Assembly: GCA_013339895.1 (NCBI GenBank)
Contig: JABACO010000016.1
Coordinates: 617,694-681,693 of the forward strand
Length of the DNA: 64,000 nucleotides
Reading direction: 5' to 3'
Source: Ephydatia muelleri
Lineage: Eukaryota; Porifera; Demospongiae; Spongillida; Spongillidae
The translations under genes were made by a program, and so were the position numbers. This document shows, piece after piece, positions 24,069 through 34,649 of this stretch. The notes under the pieces are model-generated. The model made no database searches. It had not been told where the DNA came from and was given only the letters and a program-made list of their open reading frames with translations. The stretch's first letter is position 1. Each line of letters begins with the position of its first letter.

Positions 24069-24807
24069 AAACTCTAATAATTACGGCGCACCCATATGTA
24101 AGACTTCCTCTGAACCCGTTCTCTGCACATGCATCAAGAAGTTCTATTTGATTGAGCAGCTTAAGAGGCCACTGATTCATTCTCAATTTCTGTACCAATC
24201 TCTGTGTGTTTCCTCTGTATTGTTGCAAGCAGACCTATACTCTTCTCTCATCTAGCACTCTGTACAAGTGCTCGTCTGACCCAGTACAGTATAATTACTA
24301 GTTGCAATCGATATGCCTGTGTAAACTTACCACTGGCCCTGACCTACCACAATCTGCAACGATAAGGGAGGTACAATAATTTCATCGCAGGTCTACTGTT
24401 TCCATCAGCACAATGTTGTGTGTCCCATGTCGCACTAATTGAATACAGGGAATTAAACGAGTGTACATGAACTCTGATTGCTGTTCCTCACCAAAAGTAC
24501 AAAGTACGTACTGTGCCTTGCTATAACCTTCTACGAGTAGTCCGCATAAAAATTAGTACAGTGCGACACGCAACACTGTGCTGCCTCTTGTTGAAGAAGG
24601 ATGTACCACGCAGGTAAGTTTTTTTTTTTTAAGAACGATGGTTCTGCCATAGAAAGGGATAATACCCTATCATTGCTGATTGCGGTAGGTCAGGGCCCGT
24701 GGTAAATTTACACAGACATAATGGATAGCAATATTCATCATTCCATGAGCACTCAAGATAAACAGAAGCCTATTTGTGTCAGGGACAGTCCTATAAGGAC
24801 ACAATGT
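23286..24807. other. Left-arm segment without gene: G run, CA tract, small MITE
   Basis: Holds a G run of about 25 bases near 23,501-23,525, a CA microsatellite at 24,020-24,063, and a MITE of about 450 bp (24,300-24,745). No counterpart in the right palindrome arm was found for most of it. Confidence 0.5.
24300..24745. mobile_element. Small MITE with about 75-bp TIRs
   Basis: Left TIR GCAATCGATATGCCTGTGTA, AACTTACCACTGGCCCTGAC; the right TIR is the inverse with about 85% match (GTCAGGGCCCGTGGTAAATT, TACACAGACATAATGGATAG). No coding potential. Confidence 0.65.
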
Positions 24808-25262
24808 GGGTCAGTTTCCGAGAAAACTTCCTATGTTTTATAACATTATAAAATAGTCGTGTTATAAAAATGCTTCTTGTTTGAATCTCTATATCTCCAG
24901 AACGCTAAACGCTATTGACGTCCTATTTTCAACAGTTCATACCACACCATTTATCTATGGTAAAATACATTTTGGAGTCTTTCACTTGCTCCATACCAGT
25001 ATTGCAATCTTCGATACCCGACCAGGTTCAAACCCGCCATAACTTTAGGTAGGAGTAATCAAATCGCTTCAAATTCGGTTTGTAGATAGAGAGGTCCTAT
25101 ACCTTTCGATTTGTTCTGTTCGTTAATTTTTATCTCATCCGTTACGGAGATACAGCTGTACAAAGTAAGTACAAATTTCCCGCTCGAATCGCGCCGTTAA
25201 ACGTGCGCGAACCGCTTCCATTCACCGAAGTACATGAATATTCAACTACATCCTGTGGGCTG
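24808..25262 (+). repeat. Inner palindrome end, left
   Basis: Starts GGGTCAGTTTCCGAGAAAAC. Inverse of 32,205-32,663 at about 95% by eye. The bases outside both ends are ATGT (left) and ATGT (right), a possible 4-bp target-site duplication. Confidence 0.85.
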
Positions 25263-25413
25263 GACAATGTTATCACGTGATTTATTGCGAATTACGTAGC
25301 TTGGGAACCTGAATTGTATTTTGGCTTCGTGACACGTGAATCGTCGAACGGTGAATGCTGTCGACTTCCTATTTGACTTTCTGTCTGTGGTATGATTGTG
25401 GAATACACTGTAC

Positions 25414-26792
25414 ATGGGCAATGAAAAGGATGTTACTGTCGTCGAGGAGACACAATTCCACCTGAATAGCCAGTTACAGCACGATCAGGTACAGCAGGAT
25501 CAGGTACAGCAGGATCAGGTACAGCACAATCAGGTACAGCACGATCAGGTACAGCACGATCAGGTACAGCACGATCAGGTACAGCACGATCAGGTACAGC
25601 AGGATCAGGTACAGCAGGATCAGGTACAGAAGGAGGAGCCGACGTCTATGTCCGAAGCCACACAGAAACAAACATCTTCTTCACCACATCTATCTCTTGT
25701 TGGTTCAAAACTTACAGGGGCTCAACTGGTGAGCTAGCCATGTCATGTAATGTAATGTGTGCTGTTGGTTATGTAATATTACTAGCCTGTTAATGCACAC
25801 CTGTTCTGTTGATAGCAACAAGCAAAGATATTTGCTAAGAAACATGGTGGCCGTATTGCTACTTGCTTCAATGGCAGTACCACCCACATTATCGTTAATG
25901 TAGGTAAGTTGTATGATATCTCACTGTTGAGCCTTTTTAGGGTAATCACGTGCAAGTGTGAACATTGCACATAAGTTTGCTCTGGTGCTTACAACATTAT
26001 TTTTTACTGCTGAGATGAAAATGGCAGGTGTACTCGAACACTCAAGTACCTTCAGGGTATAGCTTCAGGCCGCTGGATCGTAGATTATCAGTGTGAGTCT
26101 GACTCCCTTTGATGTATATGCCTTGTGAAATATGTATGCCTTGGTGCGTAGGGATCAAACACAGTCTGGAGAATGAGGGACAAGTGGCCCTTCCTGTGGT
26201 ATGCTTGAATCATTAGTATTTGTATTTTTTATGTTTTTGTTTGTGGTCAGAGCATGTACGAGGTGTGAGGGGACCACATTTACAGTGTAGATGCACCTCA
26301 AAAGGCGCGATTGAGTCTTGCTCGTGGGGTATGTGGTGGAATAACTTGCTCATGTATTCACATGTACTATTTGCTTTAGGAAGCAGGCCTGTTTGCGTGC
26401 ATGAACTTTTTTGTTATGGAAGGGTGTACTCCACTTTCGAAGGACCACATAACCAACCTCTTAGTGATGGCAGGAGGAAAAATAGTGTCAAATCCACAAG
26501 TATGCTAATTACAGCTGAGTAATAATACAACTAACCATTAATAAACTAACTGGAACCACAGTCATGTTTGGTGGTATGTGACACAACACCCCCATCAGAA
26601 GGGGTTGTGGATGCCGCTGTTGTTGTTAGCAGTTGGGTGATGGATTCACTCTCAAATCATATGTGAGTACTTCGCTCCATCACATTTGACCTGTTATGTG
26701 ATCTTGTGTGTTTGTATCGTACATGTACATGTAACATGCTTCATAACAGGTTGCTTTCAGTCAGCAAATATAGTGTGACTTCTGTTCAGTGA
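25414..26792 (+). pseudogene. BRCA1/BARD1-like tandem BRCT gene with Gln-rich N-terminal repeat and one in-frame stop
   Basis: Eight exons in consistent phase: 25,414-25,728, 25,816-25,903, 26,015-26,092, 26,152-26,198, 26,251-26,328, 26,380-26,499, 26,562-26,662, 26,750-26,792. Exon 1 has ten DQVQ(Q/H) repeats (25,478-25,628). BRCT1: LVGSKLTGAQ, FAKKHGGRIATCF, STTHIIV, RTLKYLQGIASGRWIVDYQW. Linker: YEV, stop, GDHIYSVDAPQKARLSLARG. BRCT2: GLFACMNFFVMEG, SKDHITNLLVMAGGKIV, SSWVMDSLSNH. This is the domain pair of BRCA1 and BARD1, which read phosphoprotein or ubiquitin marks in DNA repair. The RING domain and ankyrins are absent. The TGA at 26,266 sits where the family usually has Arg (CGA). Introns are kept, so this is not a retrocopy. 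It lies in the spacer of the palindrome. It could instead be a living gene with a sequence error or a transcript that skips exon 5 (78 bp, in phase). Confidence 0.72.
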
Positions 26793-27520
26793 GACCGCCA
26801 GTGTTGTAGTTTTGTAAACCCTATACATGTTGTATGTTCAGAACCACCTCTTGCTATTCTGCTTATATGCTGTCTGTGTATAATGTGATTGATATTGATA
26901 TTATCACTGTTGTGAAATGACTGGACTGGTCTAATTGTACTGCAGATGGAATGGTGATGTCCTCCATCTGCTGCTGTGACACGGGTCTGGGAATGAAAAT
27001 GGTGCTTCATCGATGCATCCCACACAATCACAAGTAACACACATGTACTATGACCTTCCAGGACACAACTATTACCTAGGGCAACCAGCAAAATGATGTC
27101 ACAGCTGTATTTGCACAAAGGTGCATGCAGCGTAACATATATATTTGCAGATCAGCCCATACACCATGTAGCAAAGTGTGGATTTTTTTACCCCTTCGCA
27201 AATACATGTTGTTCACTTGCATGGAAGAGAGGTTTTTCAGCACATACATGTACATATGCTGGGTGCATGGGGCAATGGTCTTGCCACACAACCAAATTCA
27301 TGACATTGTGCCTTTGTTACTTGTACAAACATCCAAATTATAAGATAGGATCAGAGGGAGGTTATTTGCAGGTGTCACACACACACACAACACACACACA
27401 CTCACACAGCATGTCTCAGCTTATGAAGTGGGAAGCTGAAATCCCATCGCAAACATGATTGTTTTGTTCAGATTACACAGTGACAGAAACAAAGAAACAT
27501 AAGTTCAATGACATTAAGTC
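26793..27520. other. Spacer region without a supported gene
   Basis: Only short frames and a CA-rich patch (27,378-27,410) were seen. Confidence 0.45.
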
Positions 27521-27524
27521 TTAT

Positions 27525-29800
27525 GAGCTTGGAGGTGATTGAAGCAATGGCTGCATTCTACCAACTGGCATCATAAATTGCTGCTTCTTCATCCTGTCCA
27601 GTTCTTGCAGAACTATATAGCCATCCTTTCTAGGTGCAGCCAGTCTGTACATGAATGCTTTTAAATGTTTTTAAATTACTAATCCCTTAACTATTAATTG
27701 TAATCAGCAGAAGGGGGGGGGGGGGGGGGGGGGCAGACAGGAAGGATTGAATAGGCAGCAATGGTAACATTTGTCAGTAACACTCATGGTTTCCAGCCAT
27801 GCAGTTGCTACAAATATTTATAGGATGCACACCATTAAATACTTCTTATAACATCTGAACCATTGGTTTACATGTGCCATGTCACTTACCGTTCTGTCAA
27901 TTGGTCAACACCATTTAATAAACCTACATGGCATGCCATTTAATGGTACGAAAGGAAGACTTACTTTTGCCCATCCCCAATATATTCCAATTAACCACTC
28001 CCTGTTGCAGTAAATCCCTGAATATGTAACAATAATACTGCAGCAATGCAAGTACAACATCGTAACACAAATTTCATGAATCCCTTAATTTGATTTGGCT
28101 GTACAGACACTCAATATTTTGGCACATACAAAGTATTCCATGTGTACCTTTGGCGAACCCATCGGGGTGTTGTGAGATGCTTTGCTGGCATGAGGAGATA
28201 ACCATGACTACCATTCCACACACCTGTGCTGCCTTCACATAATCTGTAGGCTCTGTATAAACAGCGTGTCATCTGTGTCTATCTGATGTCCCTCCACAGA
28301 TTCGTAGGTCTAAGCAAGGTTGCCCATGGCAACCTTTAGGTAGGTGTTAGCAGGTTCAGACTCACTAAGAGCACAGAACCAATGAACTGTCTTCTCTGGT
28401 GGTGGACAGGAAAGGGGAGTGGTCAGATAAGATGTGGCACGTGGGCGTGGTCACACTGACCTGTAGAACTCTTCAATCTGGTGGACTGCTCCATATGTAA
28501 GGCCAGACCTAGTAGGTGGTGTTCAAGAGACACCAGGTAATCCTATAGGAGAGAGAGGGGGGGAGGTACAGACTTAGTAGCCCTCCTTTGTTCCTTCTCT
28601 TTTCCCTCCCCCTCCCCAATAGTTTGCCCCTTCCCTACCCACTCCTCTCACCCACACCCACCTTAGTGGCCACCAGGGGACCACTCTTAATGGTTTGAAC
28701 TGGACTATGTCCTGGGACACACTACGATTTGCCCTCAATGTTCTCATCTCCTGAGGTAGAAGGGTGGTCACATGAAAGCAGAGGCATGGTAACATGAATG
28801 AAGTGGTGGTCACATGACAGAACAGGAGGTAACATGGCAGGATCACATGGTCATGCAGTGACAACAGACAGGTTGATGTGAGAGCAGTCAGTCACATGAT
28901 CATGTGTATACAGACTGTGATGGTGTGATGAGTGCACATGTGTTGGTATGGTGAGTGCCTATGTGATGGTGTGGTAAGTGCATATGTGATGCTATGATGA
29001 GTGCACATGTGATGGTGTGATATACTCAACTGTTCCTGAGAGAAATACCACAAATATGTGATGTCTCTTTTTATTACCTAAGGAAGGGAATGCACGAGAG
29101 GGGTGTGGCTTTGGGGGAGGGGCTTAGCACCTTGTGAGCTGCTATTCTGGAAAGAAACCTTTGGAATTCAGACACAGTGGCGTCCAATGAGATGGGAGGC
29201 TTGAGAGGAGGCACCACCCTCTTGGGGGGCAGTGTCCAGAAGCACCTCGTAAAGCCACTGGATGTCCCCCTGGGAACGATGGACTTCAACAGGGGAGTGG
29301 CTGAACTGAGTGAGGTTGGTCTGGGATTAAGTGGGGAGTAGTGCAATAATTAGAGTAACACGAGATGTGTAAATGCACAAAATATTTAATGAAATAATAG
29401 TGGTAGTGACAGTGATGAGGGAGGATGACACATGATGATGAGGTGATAATGTGGTGATGTAATGAGGTGATGAGGTGGACCAGTACACACCTTGGAGATG
29501 ATCTTGAAGGGGGTGAGGGGGCTGTGAGTTACATTGACCTGTAAGATTTCCTCACCCTGTCAGGGGACAGCCTTCTTGTCTCCTCTCAGGATGAGGGCGG
29601 GATCAGGGAGGAGGTGCTGCCCCAAGGCCTGGGAGGACTAGGGGAGGGGCTTCTCCCCTTGGCAACGGATGTGGTGATTTCAAAGGGTGCCTTCTTGGGG
29701 GAGGAGGGGGGGGAGTGGAGGAAGAGGAGGAAGGGGAGGGGCCTTATGGGGTTGAGGTACACACTTTGGAGTGTGCATCTAACTCTTGTATCCTGGGGAG
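27525..29800 (-). pseudogene. Sorting-nexin-like (PX domain) exon fragments
   Basis: On the minus strand several exon-like pieces bounded by AG/GT occur in order. A Pro/Ser-rich piece is near 29,590-29,700 (KKAPFEITTSVAKG). VNVTHSPLTPFKIISK lies at about 29,491-29,540. TNLTQFSHSPVEVHRSQGDI and QWLYEVLLD at 29,230-29,325 are followed, after a change of phase at a C run, by VVPPLKP and EFQRFLSRIAAHKVLS. Further pieces are DYLVSLEHHLLGLALHMEQS at about 28,460-28,545 and LDRMKKQQFMM near 27,560. The order TNL..F / R..DIQWL / VVPPLKP / FLSRIAAHKVLS is the PX-domain signature; the later pieces could be a BAR-like coiled coil. At least one frame break exists and I could not link all exons, so I call it a decayed sorting nexin-like gene. 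The subfamily is not decided. Confidence 0.45.
27712..27733 (+). repeat. G homopolymer
   Basis: About 22 consecutive G in otherwise ordinary sequence. Confidence 0.9.
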
Positions 29801-30011
29801 GAGGAAGGGAGGGAGGGAAAGGTCAGGTCACATGACAAAGTGGTTACTTGTGTAGGTCACTTGCCATGACATTGCTGTGTAATGCATGCCCTCCCATCCT
29901 TAGTCTGTTGACAGATGAGCAGGTGTCATGGCAACCATGTCAGTCAACACACATGTTTTGTTCCCACAGACACATAAATCACCACAGAGCAACTATGGTG
30001 ATAACATGCAT

Positions 30012-30424
30012 CACCACCACCTGACCCGTCACCTGCAACACCACCTGACCCGTCACCTGCAACACCACCTGACCCGTCACCTGCAACACCACCTGACCCG
30101 TCACCTGCAACACCACCTGACCCGTCACCTGTGACACCACCTGACCCGTCACCTGCGACACCACCTGACCCGTCACCTGCAACACCACCTGACCCGTCAC
30201 CTGCAACACCACCTGACCCGTCACCTGTGACACCACCTGACCCGTCACCTGCAACACCACCTGACCCGTCACCTGTGACACCACCTGACCCGTCACCTGT
30301 GACACCACCTGACCCGTCACCTGCAACACCACCTGACCCGTCACCTGCAACACCACCTGACCCGTCACCTGCAACACCACCTGACCCGTCACCTGTGACA
30401 CCACCTGACCCGTCACCTGTGACA
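30012..30424. repeat. 24-bp minisatellite, about 17 units
   Basis: The unit CCACCTGACCCGTCACCTGCAACA (written in two parts: CCACCTGACCCG, TCACCTGCAACA) varies mainly at GCAACA/GTGACA/GCGACA. Because the unit is a multiple of three, all six frames stay open. No gene context was found for it. Confidence 0.9.
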
Positions 30425-30449
30425 GGAGGCGTTTTGTGTTTTTTCTTCC

Positions 30450-31177
30450 TGTGCAGGGACAGGGCAGGATAGCTGGCATAATCGTTGCCACATGCTGTGC
30501 ACAGTACAACAAACTGATTTCCAACAGGTGTCCCTCCCCTACAGCTCCCAGCAGAGGGGAACCTTTTACTTCAGGACAGCCCGCAAGGTCCATGTTTTTG
30601 GAGTGTTCTGTGAGCCATTGTGTCATCAGGTGTTCTTCTTGATAGACGAGGCAGGAGCATGTGGGCAAGGGGGCCGTGGTGGTGGTCAGCCTGGTGCATG
30701 CCTTTTTCCACCTGCATGGACTGGGAGAGAGGAGAGTAACCCTACAGGCTGACAATTGTACAGGGGGCAGAACAAAAACACCACCATGCTGTGGTACATG
30801 GCTTGGAGAGTGATAACTGGTCTGCATGACAGGATTAAATGCTACCTGGACATACCAAGTTTTGGCCGGACTCCTATTTTGGCCTCTTAAAGAAGCACTA
30901 CAGACAACAGGACCACATAGACAATATGGCCGACCTTGTCAAGTGTGTATGCAAGTGTGGCCAGGATGTTGAATGCGTGCCACAACTGTACCAAAACTGG
31001 CAGTACTATGAGTGGAACGTCTTCTTGGGCCAGTGGTTTCAGCCTCTGAGTGCATTTGGGCATTCCCATACATTTGAATTTGACAGGGAGCACCCCGGTG
31101 TAATGGAGATAAGGGTCATGTCATCAGTCACAAATTCCACCAAGATCGACATGCTCAGACCTGGTGTGAAAGTGTAA
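30450..31177 (+). pseudogene. DUF7869-like (transposon-associated) protein fragment
   Basis: Landmarks in order: GTFYFRTARKVHVFGVFCEP, QVFFLIDEAG, SLVHAFFHLHGLGER, QADNCTG, QNKNTTMLWYMAWRVITGLH, GHTKFWPDSYFGLLKKHY, then an 86-residue tail from about 30,905 with MADLVKCVCKCG and HPGVMEIRVMSS, ending in TAA at 31,175-31,177. These match proteins with the domain I know as DUF7869, many of which behave as dispersed multicopy genes in sponges and cnidarians and probably belong to mobile elements. The conserved motifs DNCxGQNKN and GHTKFxPD are visible. Several phase changes separate the motifs, so this copy is broken. Confidence 0.6.
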
Positions 31178-32204
31178 GACACGCCACCTATTATAGAGCC
31201 AAAAGGGTTGTCCCTCCAGCGGTCCCAGTACCTGTTTGAAAAAGTGACCATGACCCAACCAAGAGTGATAATGTGTGTCCCAGCCCCCAGGGGATCACTG
31301 AGGCCAGCTCTGCTGTTGGCATCTCTCTGCAGTCAGGTGCCTGGATCTTCAGTTGCTATCCCTAACCCTCCCACTGATGGGGAGATCCATGTCCTCCTGC
31401 CTGAGGCTGAGGATGCAGGTGCAGACAACGGTAAACACTTGCAATGATGGGCCAGGTCTGGTGGTTCTGCTGTGTGGGGATGGCTTGATTGGCCTCATTG
31501 GCCCCTTGAATTTTAGTAGGGGGTTGCTGGACCCAGCAGGTACTGTATGTACGTCCATTTGCAGTGAGGTCCACTGGTCAGTGTAGTGTTAGATGGGAGG
31601 GGGCATGTGTGGCTTTCCTTGGTACATGCGAGTCAACAGCAACCCTGAATTTGTGGGTGCTGCCAACCCCATTTGCAGTGAGAAAGCTGGTAGCTCCACT
31701 AGTATTGTGGAGGGTGACCCCATTGGTTAGCTGGTGGTTCGTGATATAGGCAGGTGGTTCTATAGGTACTGCGAGTGGGCTGGTGGCTCTGCATGGCGTT
31801 GGATGGTTATGCGGGGCTGCTGTCTGGCCTTGCAATGTGGAGCTTTGAAGGAGTTGGCTCATAAACTTAACATCTATGGTTGGCTAGCCCCTTAAGTGGG
31901 GGTGGGGCTGGTGGCTCCTTAATGACATAGGGGCTGCTTACTCCCTACAACAAGCATCGTCAGTGGGACAATCGCCGTCACTACCGTTCTCAATCTCCCC
32001 ACCCTCGTCGAATGTATCTTGAATATCGATCGTCGTATTCGTACAGCTCAAACTTGTCCGCCGATTGAAGCTCTACGTTCTCGTCTTCATTCGTTAGATA
32101 AGTCGCCATATCGTTTATCTACACCGAAGAACAACGAATAACAACGGTGACAGGGATGACAGATTACTTACCCAAGCGCAGTACATAGGTGTGGCCAGCT
32201 ATAA
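31178..32204. other. Spacer region without a supported gene
   Basis: Low coding signal. On the minus strand at 31,950-32,112 an acidic stretch (DIQDTFDEGGEIENGSDGD) follows an ATG and looks like the N-terminus of some transposon-type protein, but it is not extended. Confidence 0.4.
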
Positions 32205-32663
32205 GTCTCAGCCCACAGGAAGTAGTTGCATATTCATGTACTTCGGTGAATGGAAGCGGTTCACGCTCGTACAACGGCGCGATTCGAGCGGGAAATTTGT
32301 ACTTACTTTGTACAGCTGTATCTCCGTAACGGATGAGATAAAAATTAACGAACAGAACAAATCGAAAGGTATAGGACCTCTCTATCTACAAACCGAATTT
32401 GAAGCGATTTGATTACTCCAACCTAAAGTTATGGCGGGTTTGAACCTGGTCGGGTATCGAAGATTGCAATACTGGTATGGAGCAAGTGAAAGACTCCAAA
32501 ATGTATTTTATCATAGATAAATGGTGTGGTATGAACTGTTGAAAATAGGACGTCAATAGCGTTTAGCGTTCTGGAGATATAGTGATTCAAACAAGAAGCA
32601 TTTTTATAACACGACTATTTTATAATGTTATAAAACATAGGAAGTTTTCTCGGAAACTGACCC
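32205..32663 (-). repeat. Inner palindrome end, right
   Basis: Inverse of 24,808-25,262; ends in GTTTTCTCGGAAACTGACCC and is followed by ATGT. Confidence 0.85.
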
Positions 32664-32879
32664 ATGTATGCATAAAGAACCAGTCCTATCACGTTGCTAC
32701 ATGTACATGTATCTACATGTATGTGCAGTGTAGACATGTCTCGTGGTCTCATGAGCTGTTCAATGGATAGATTAAAAATGCATGTGCAGAGAAGGCATTC
32801 AGTGAGAGAAAATGTGTGTACCATCATTATCAGAGAGCACTACTGTTTTTTTTTCACATGAACAACAGTGTGTGCTTCA

Positions 32880-33668
32880 TGTGTCATGTGTCTGTGCACA
32901 TGTACGAGTCTGTGTGTGTGTCTGTATATCTGTGTGTGTGTCTGTGTGCATGTATGTATCTGTATGTGTGTCTGTGTGTATTGTGTGTGTATCTATGAGT
33001 GTGTGTCTGTTGTGTCTGTGCATGTGTGTCTATATGTATTTTATGTGTGTGAGTCTGTGTGCAAGTCTGCGTGTCTGTGTGTTTCTGTGTGTGTGTGTGT
33101 ATGTCGTGTGTCTCTGGGTATGTCTGTATTTCGCATGTGTGTCTGTGTGTACTTGTGTGTTTCCGTGTGTGTCTGTGTGTCTGTGTGTGTGTCTGTTGTG
33201 TGTGTATCTGTATGTCGTATGTGTATCTGTGTGTGCCTGTGTCTGTGCATGTGTTCTGTCATGTGTGTATCTGTGTGTGTGCGTGTGTGCATGTGTGTGT
33301 CTGTGTATTTCGTGCATGAATGTCTATATATTTCATGTATCTGTGTGTGCTTGTGTGTCTGTGTGTGTGTGTCTGTGTGTATGTCTGTGTGTATGTCTGT
33401 CATGTGTGTCTGTCTGTCGCGTGTGTATGTTCCTGTGTGTGTCTGTGTTTTGTGTGACTGTCTCGTGTGTGTGTCTGTGTATGTCGTGTGTGCCTGTGTA
33501 TGCATGTGTGTCAGTGCGTGACTGTGTGTGTATGTGTGTGTGCCTGTGTGTGCTAGTGTGTATTTCACGCATGTGTATGTGCATGTGTGTCTGTGTGTGC
33601 TAATGTGTCTGTGTGTGTATGTCATGTGTGTGTGTGCCTGTGTGTGTGCATGTGTGTGTGCATGTGTG
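32880..33668. repeat. TG-rich low-complexity tract (right palindrome arm)
   Basis: GTGTGTCTGTGTG-type sequence, the mirror of the CA-rich tract in the left arm. Long Cys/Val frames here are artefacts of the repeat. Confidence 0.9.
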
Positions 33669-33834
33669 TGTTATGCAAGCTTGGTACACAAATTGAAATG
33701 CAATCAGTTGAATTGAATTGAATACATGTGAATGTGACAATGTTTGTGAGTGAGAGTGTTTGTACCAACATCAGACAGGTATATTGTTTGCCACATGTAT
33801 AACTGGTGTGTGCAAGTACGCTGTACATGTGTGT

Positions 33835-33839
<5 letters not shown>

Positions 33840-33890
<51 letters not shown>
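33840..33890 (+). repeat. (GT)n microsatellite
   Basis: Pure GT tract, mirror of the CA tract at 21,978-22,010. Confidence 0.9.
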
Positions 33891-33899
33891 TTGTGTAGG

Positions 33900-34319
33900 C
33901 TTGATCTGGGAGTCCGAGGAGTGTGGTCACCACAGACAGAGGCGTTGTTTGACATTCGCATAATTGATACTGACGCCCCGTCATATAAACACCGTACTCC
34001 AGTGTCAGTCCTTGAAAGTGCAGCAAAAGAAAAGAAAAGGATTTATCAGAAAGCTGTTGAAGATCGACGTGGTCAATTTACACCCTTTGTTGTTTCAGTG
34101 GATGGACTCCTGCACAGAGAGGTAAACCATTTTATGAAGCGTATAGCTGCAAGCCTTGCAACGAAATGGGAGAAGTCTTACTCAGAAACAGTTAGTTTTG
34201 TCAGAACGAGGCTATCTTTTGCAATCCTAAGATCTGCTAGCCTGTGTTTGCATGGCTCTAGAGTGAAATGGCGATGTGGTCTAGGGTTTGATGATGGAGC
34301 AGCACTCCCTGCACACTGA
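33900..34319 (+). pseudogene. Retroelement-type C-terminal (nuclease-like) domain fragment
   Basis: Open stretch with LGVRGVWSPQTEALFDIRII, AAKEKKRIYQKAVEDRRGQF, TPFVVSVDGLLHREVNHFMK, SETVSFVRTRLSFAILRSAS and a final LCLHGSR, ending in TGA at 34,317-34,319. It is of the same general kind as the fragment at 10,860-11,213 and of multicopy ORF ends in cnidarian and sponge genomes (FDVRV...FTPLVFS...GMG...RSALLCLRG). Immediately downstream is an A/T-rich TTTATTTATT stretch. No reverse transcriptase part is present. It interrupts the right palindrome arm and has no left-arm partner. Confidence 0.5.
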
Positions 34320-34649
34320 CAAAAAAGAGACATTTTTATCGTAATAATTATTTATTTATTTATTTCTTATTTTTTCATTTTGTGTTATATAATTATAATC
34401 TGCTATTATAACCTGTCTTGATTACATTTGGAATTATTTAAGTGTCAATTGCATTCACTTGGATCCGTTAATTTGGTACGACCGTCTGGCAAACTGAGCA
34501 GTCTTCTTCTTCTTTTAATTTTCCCGCATAAACTCACTGCCTGAGTGAGACAAAAACAGTTGGGAACGGCTAGCTTAGTTTAAAGGAGAAATGGGCGGAA
34601 CAAGGAAGTTATCAAAATTTATTGTGGATTGGAGTGTGCATGCAAAAAT

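Noticed and set aside
29979-30827. 282-codon minus-strand frame with VTGQVVLQ repeats
   Set aside because: It arises from the 24-bp minisatellite, whose unit is a multiple of three; it lies opposite the DUF7869-like fragment and lacks other coding signs.
32812-33625. Frames of up to 263 codons rich in Cys and Val
   Set aside because: TG-rich repeat tract, mirror of the left arm; not genes.
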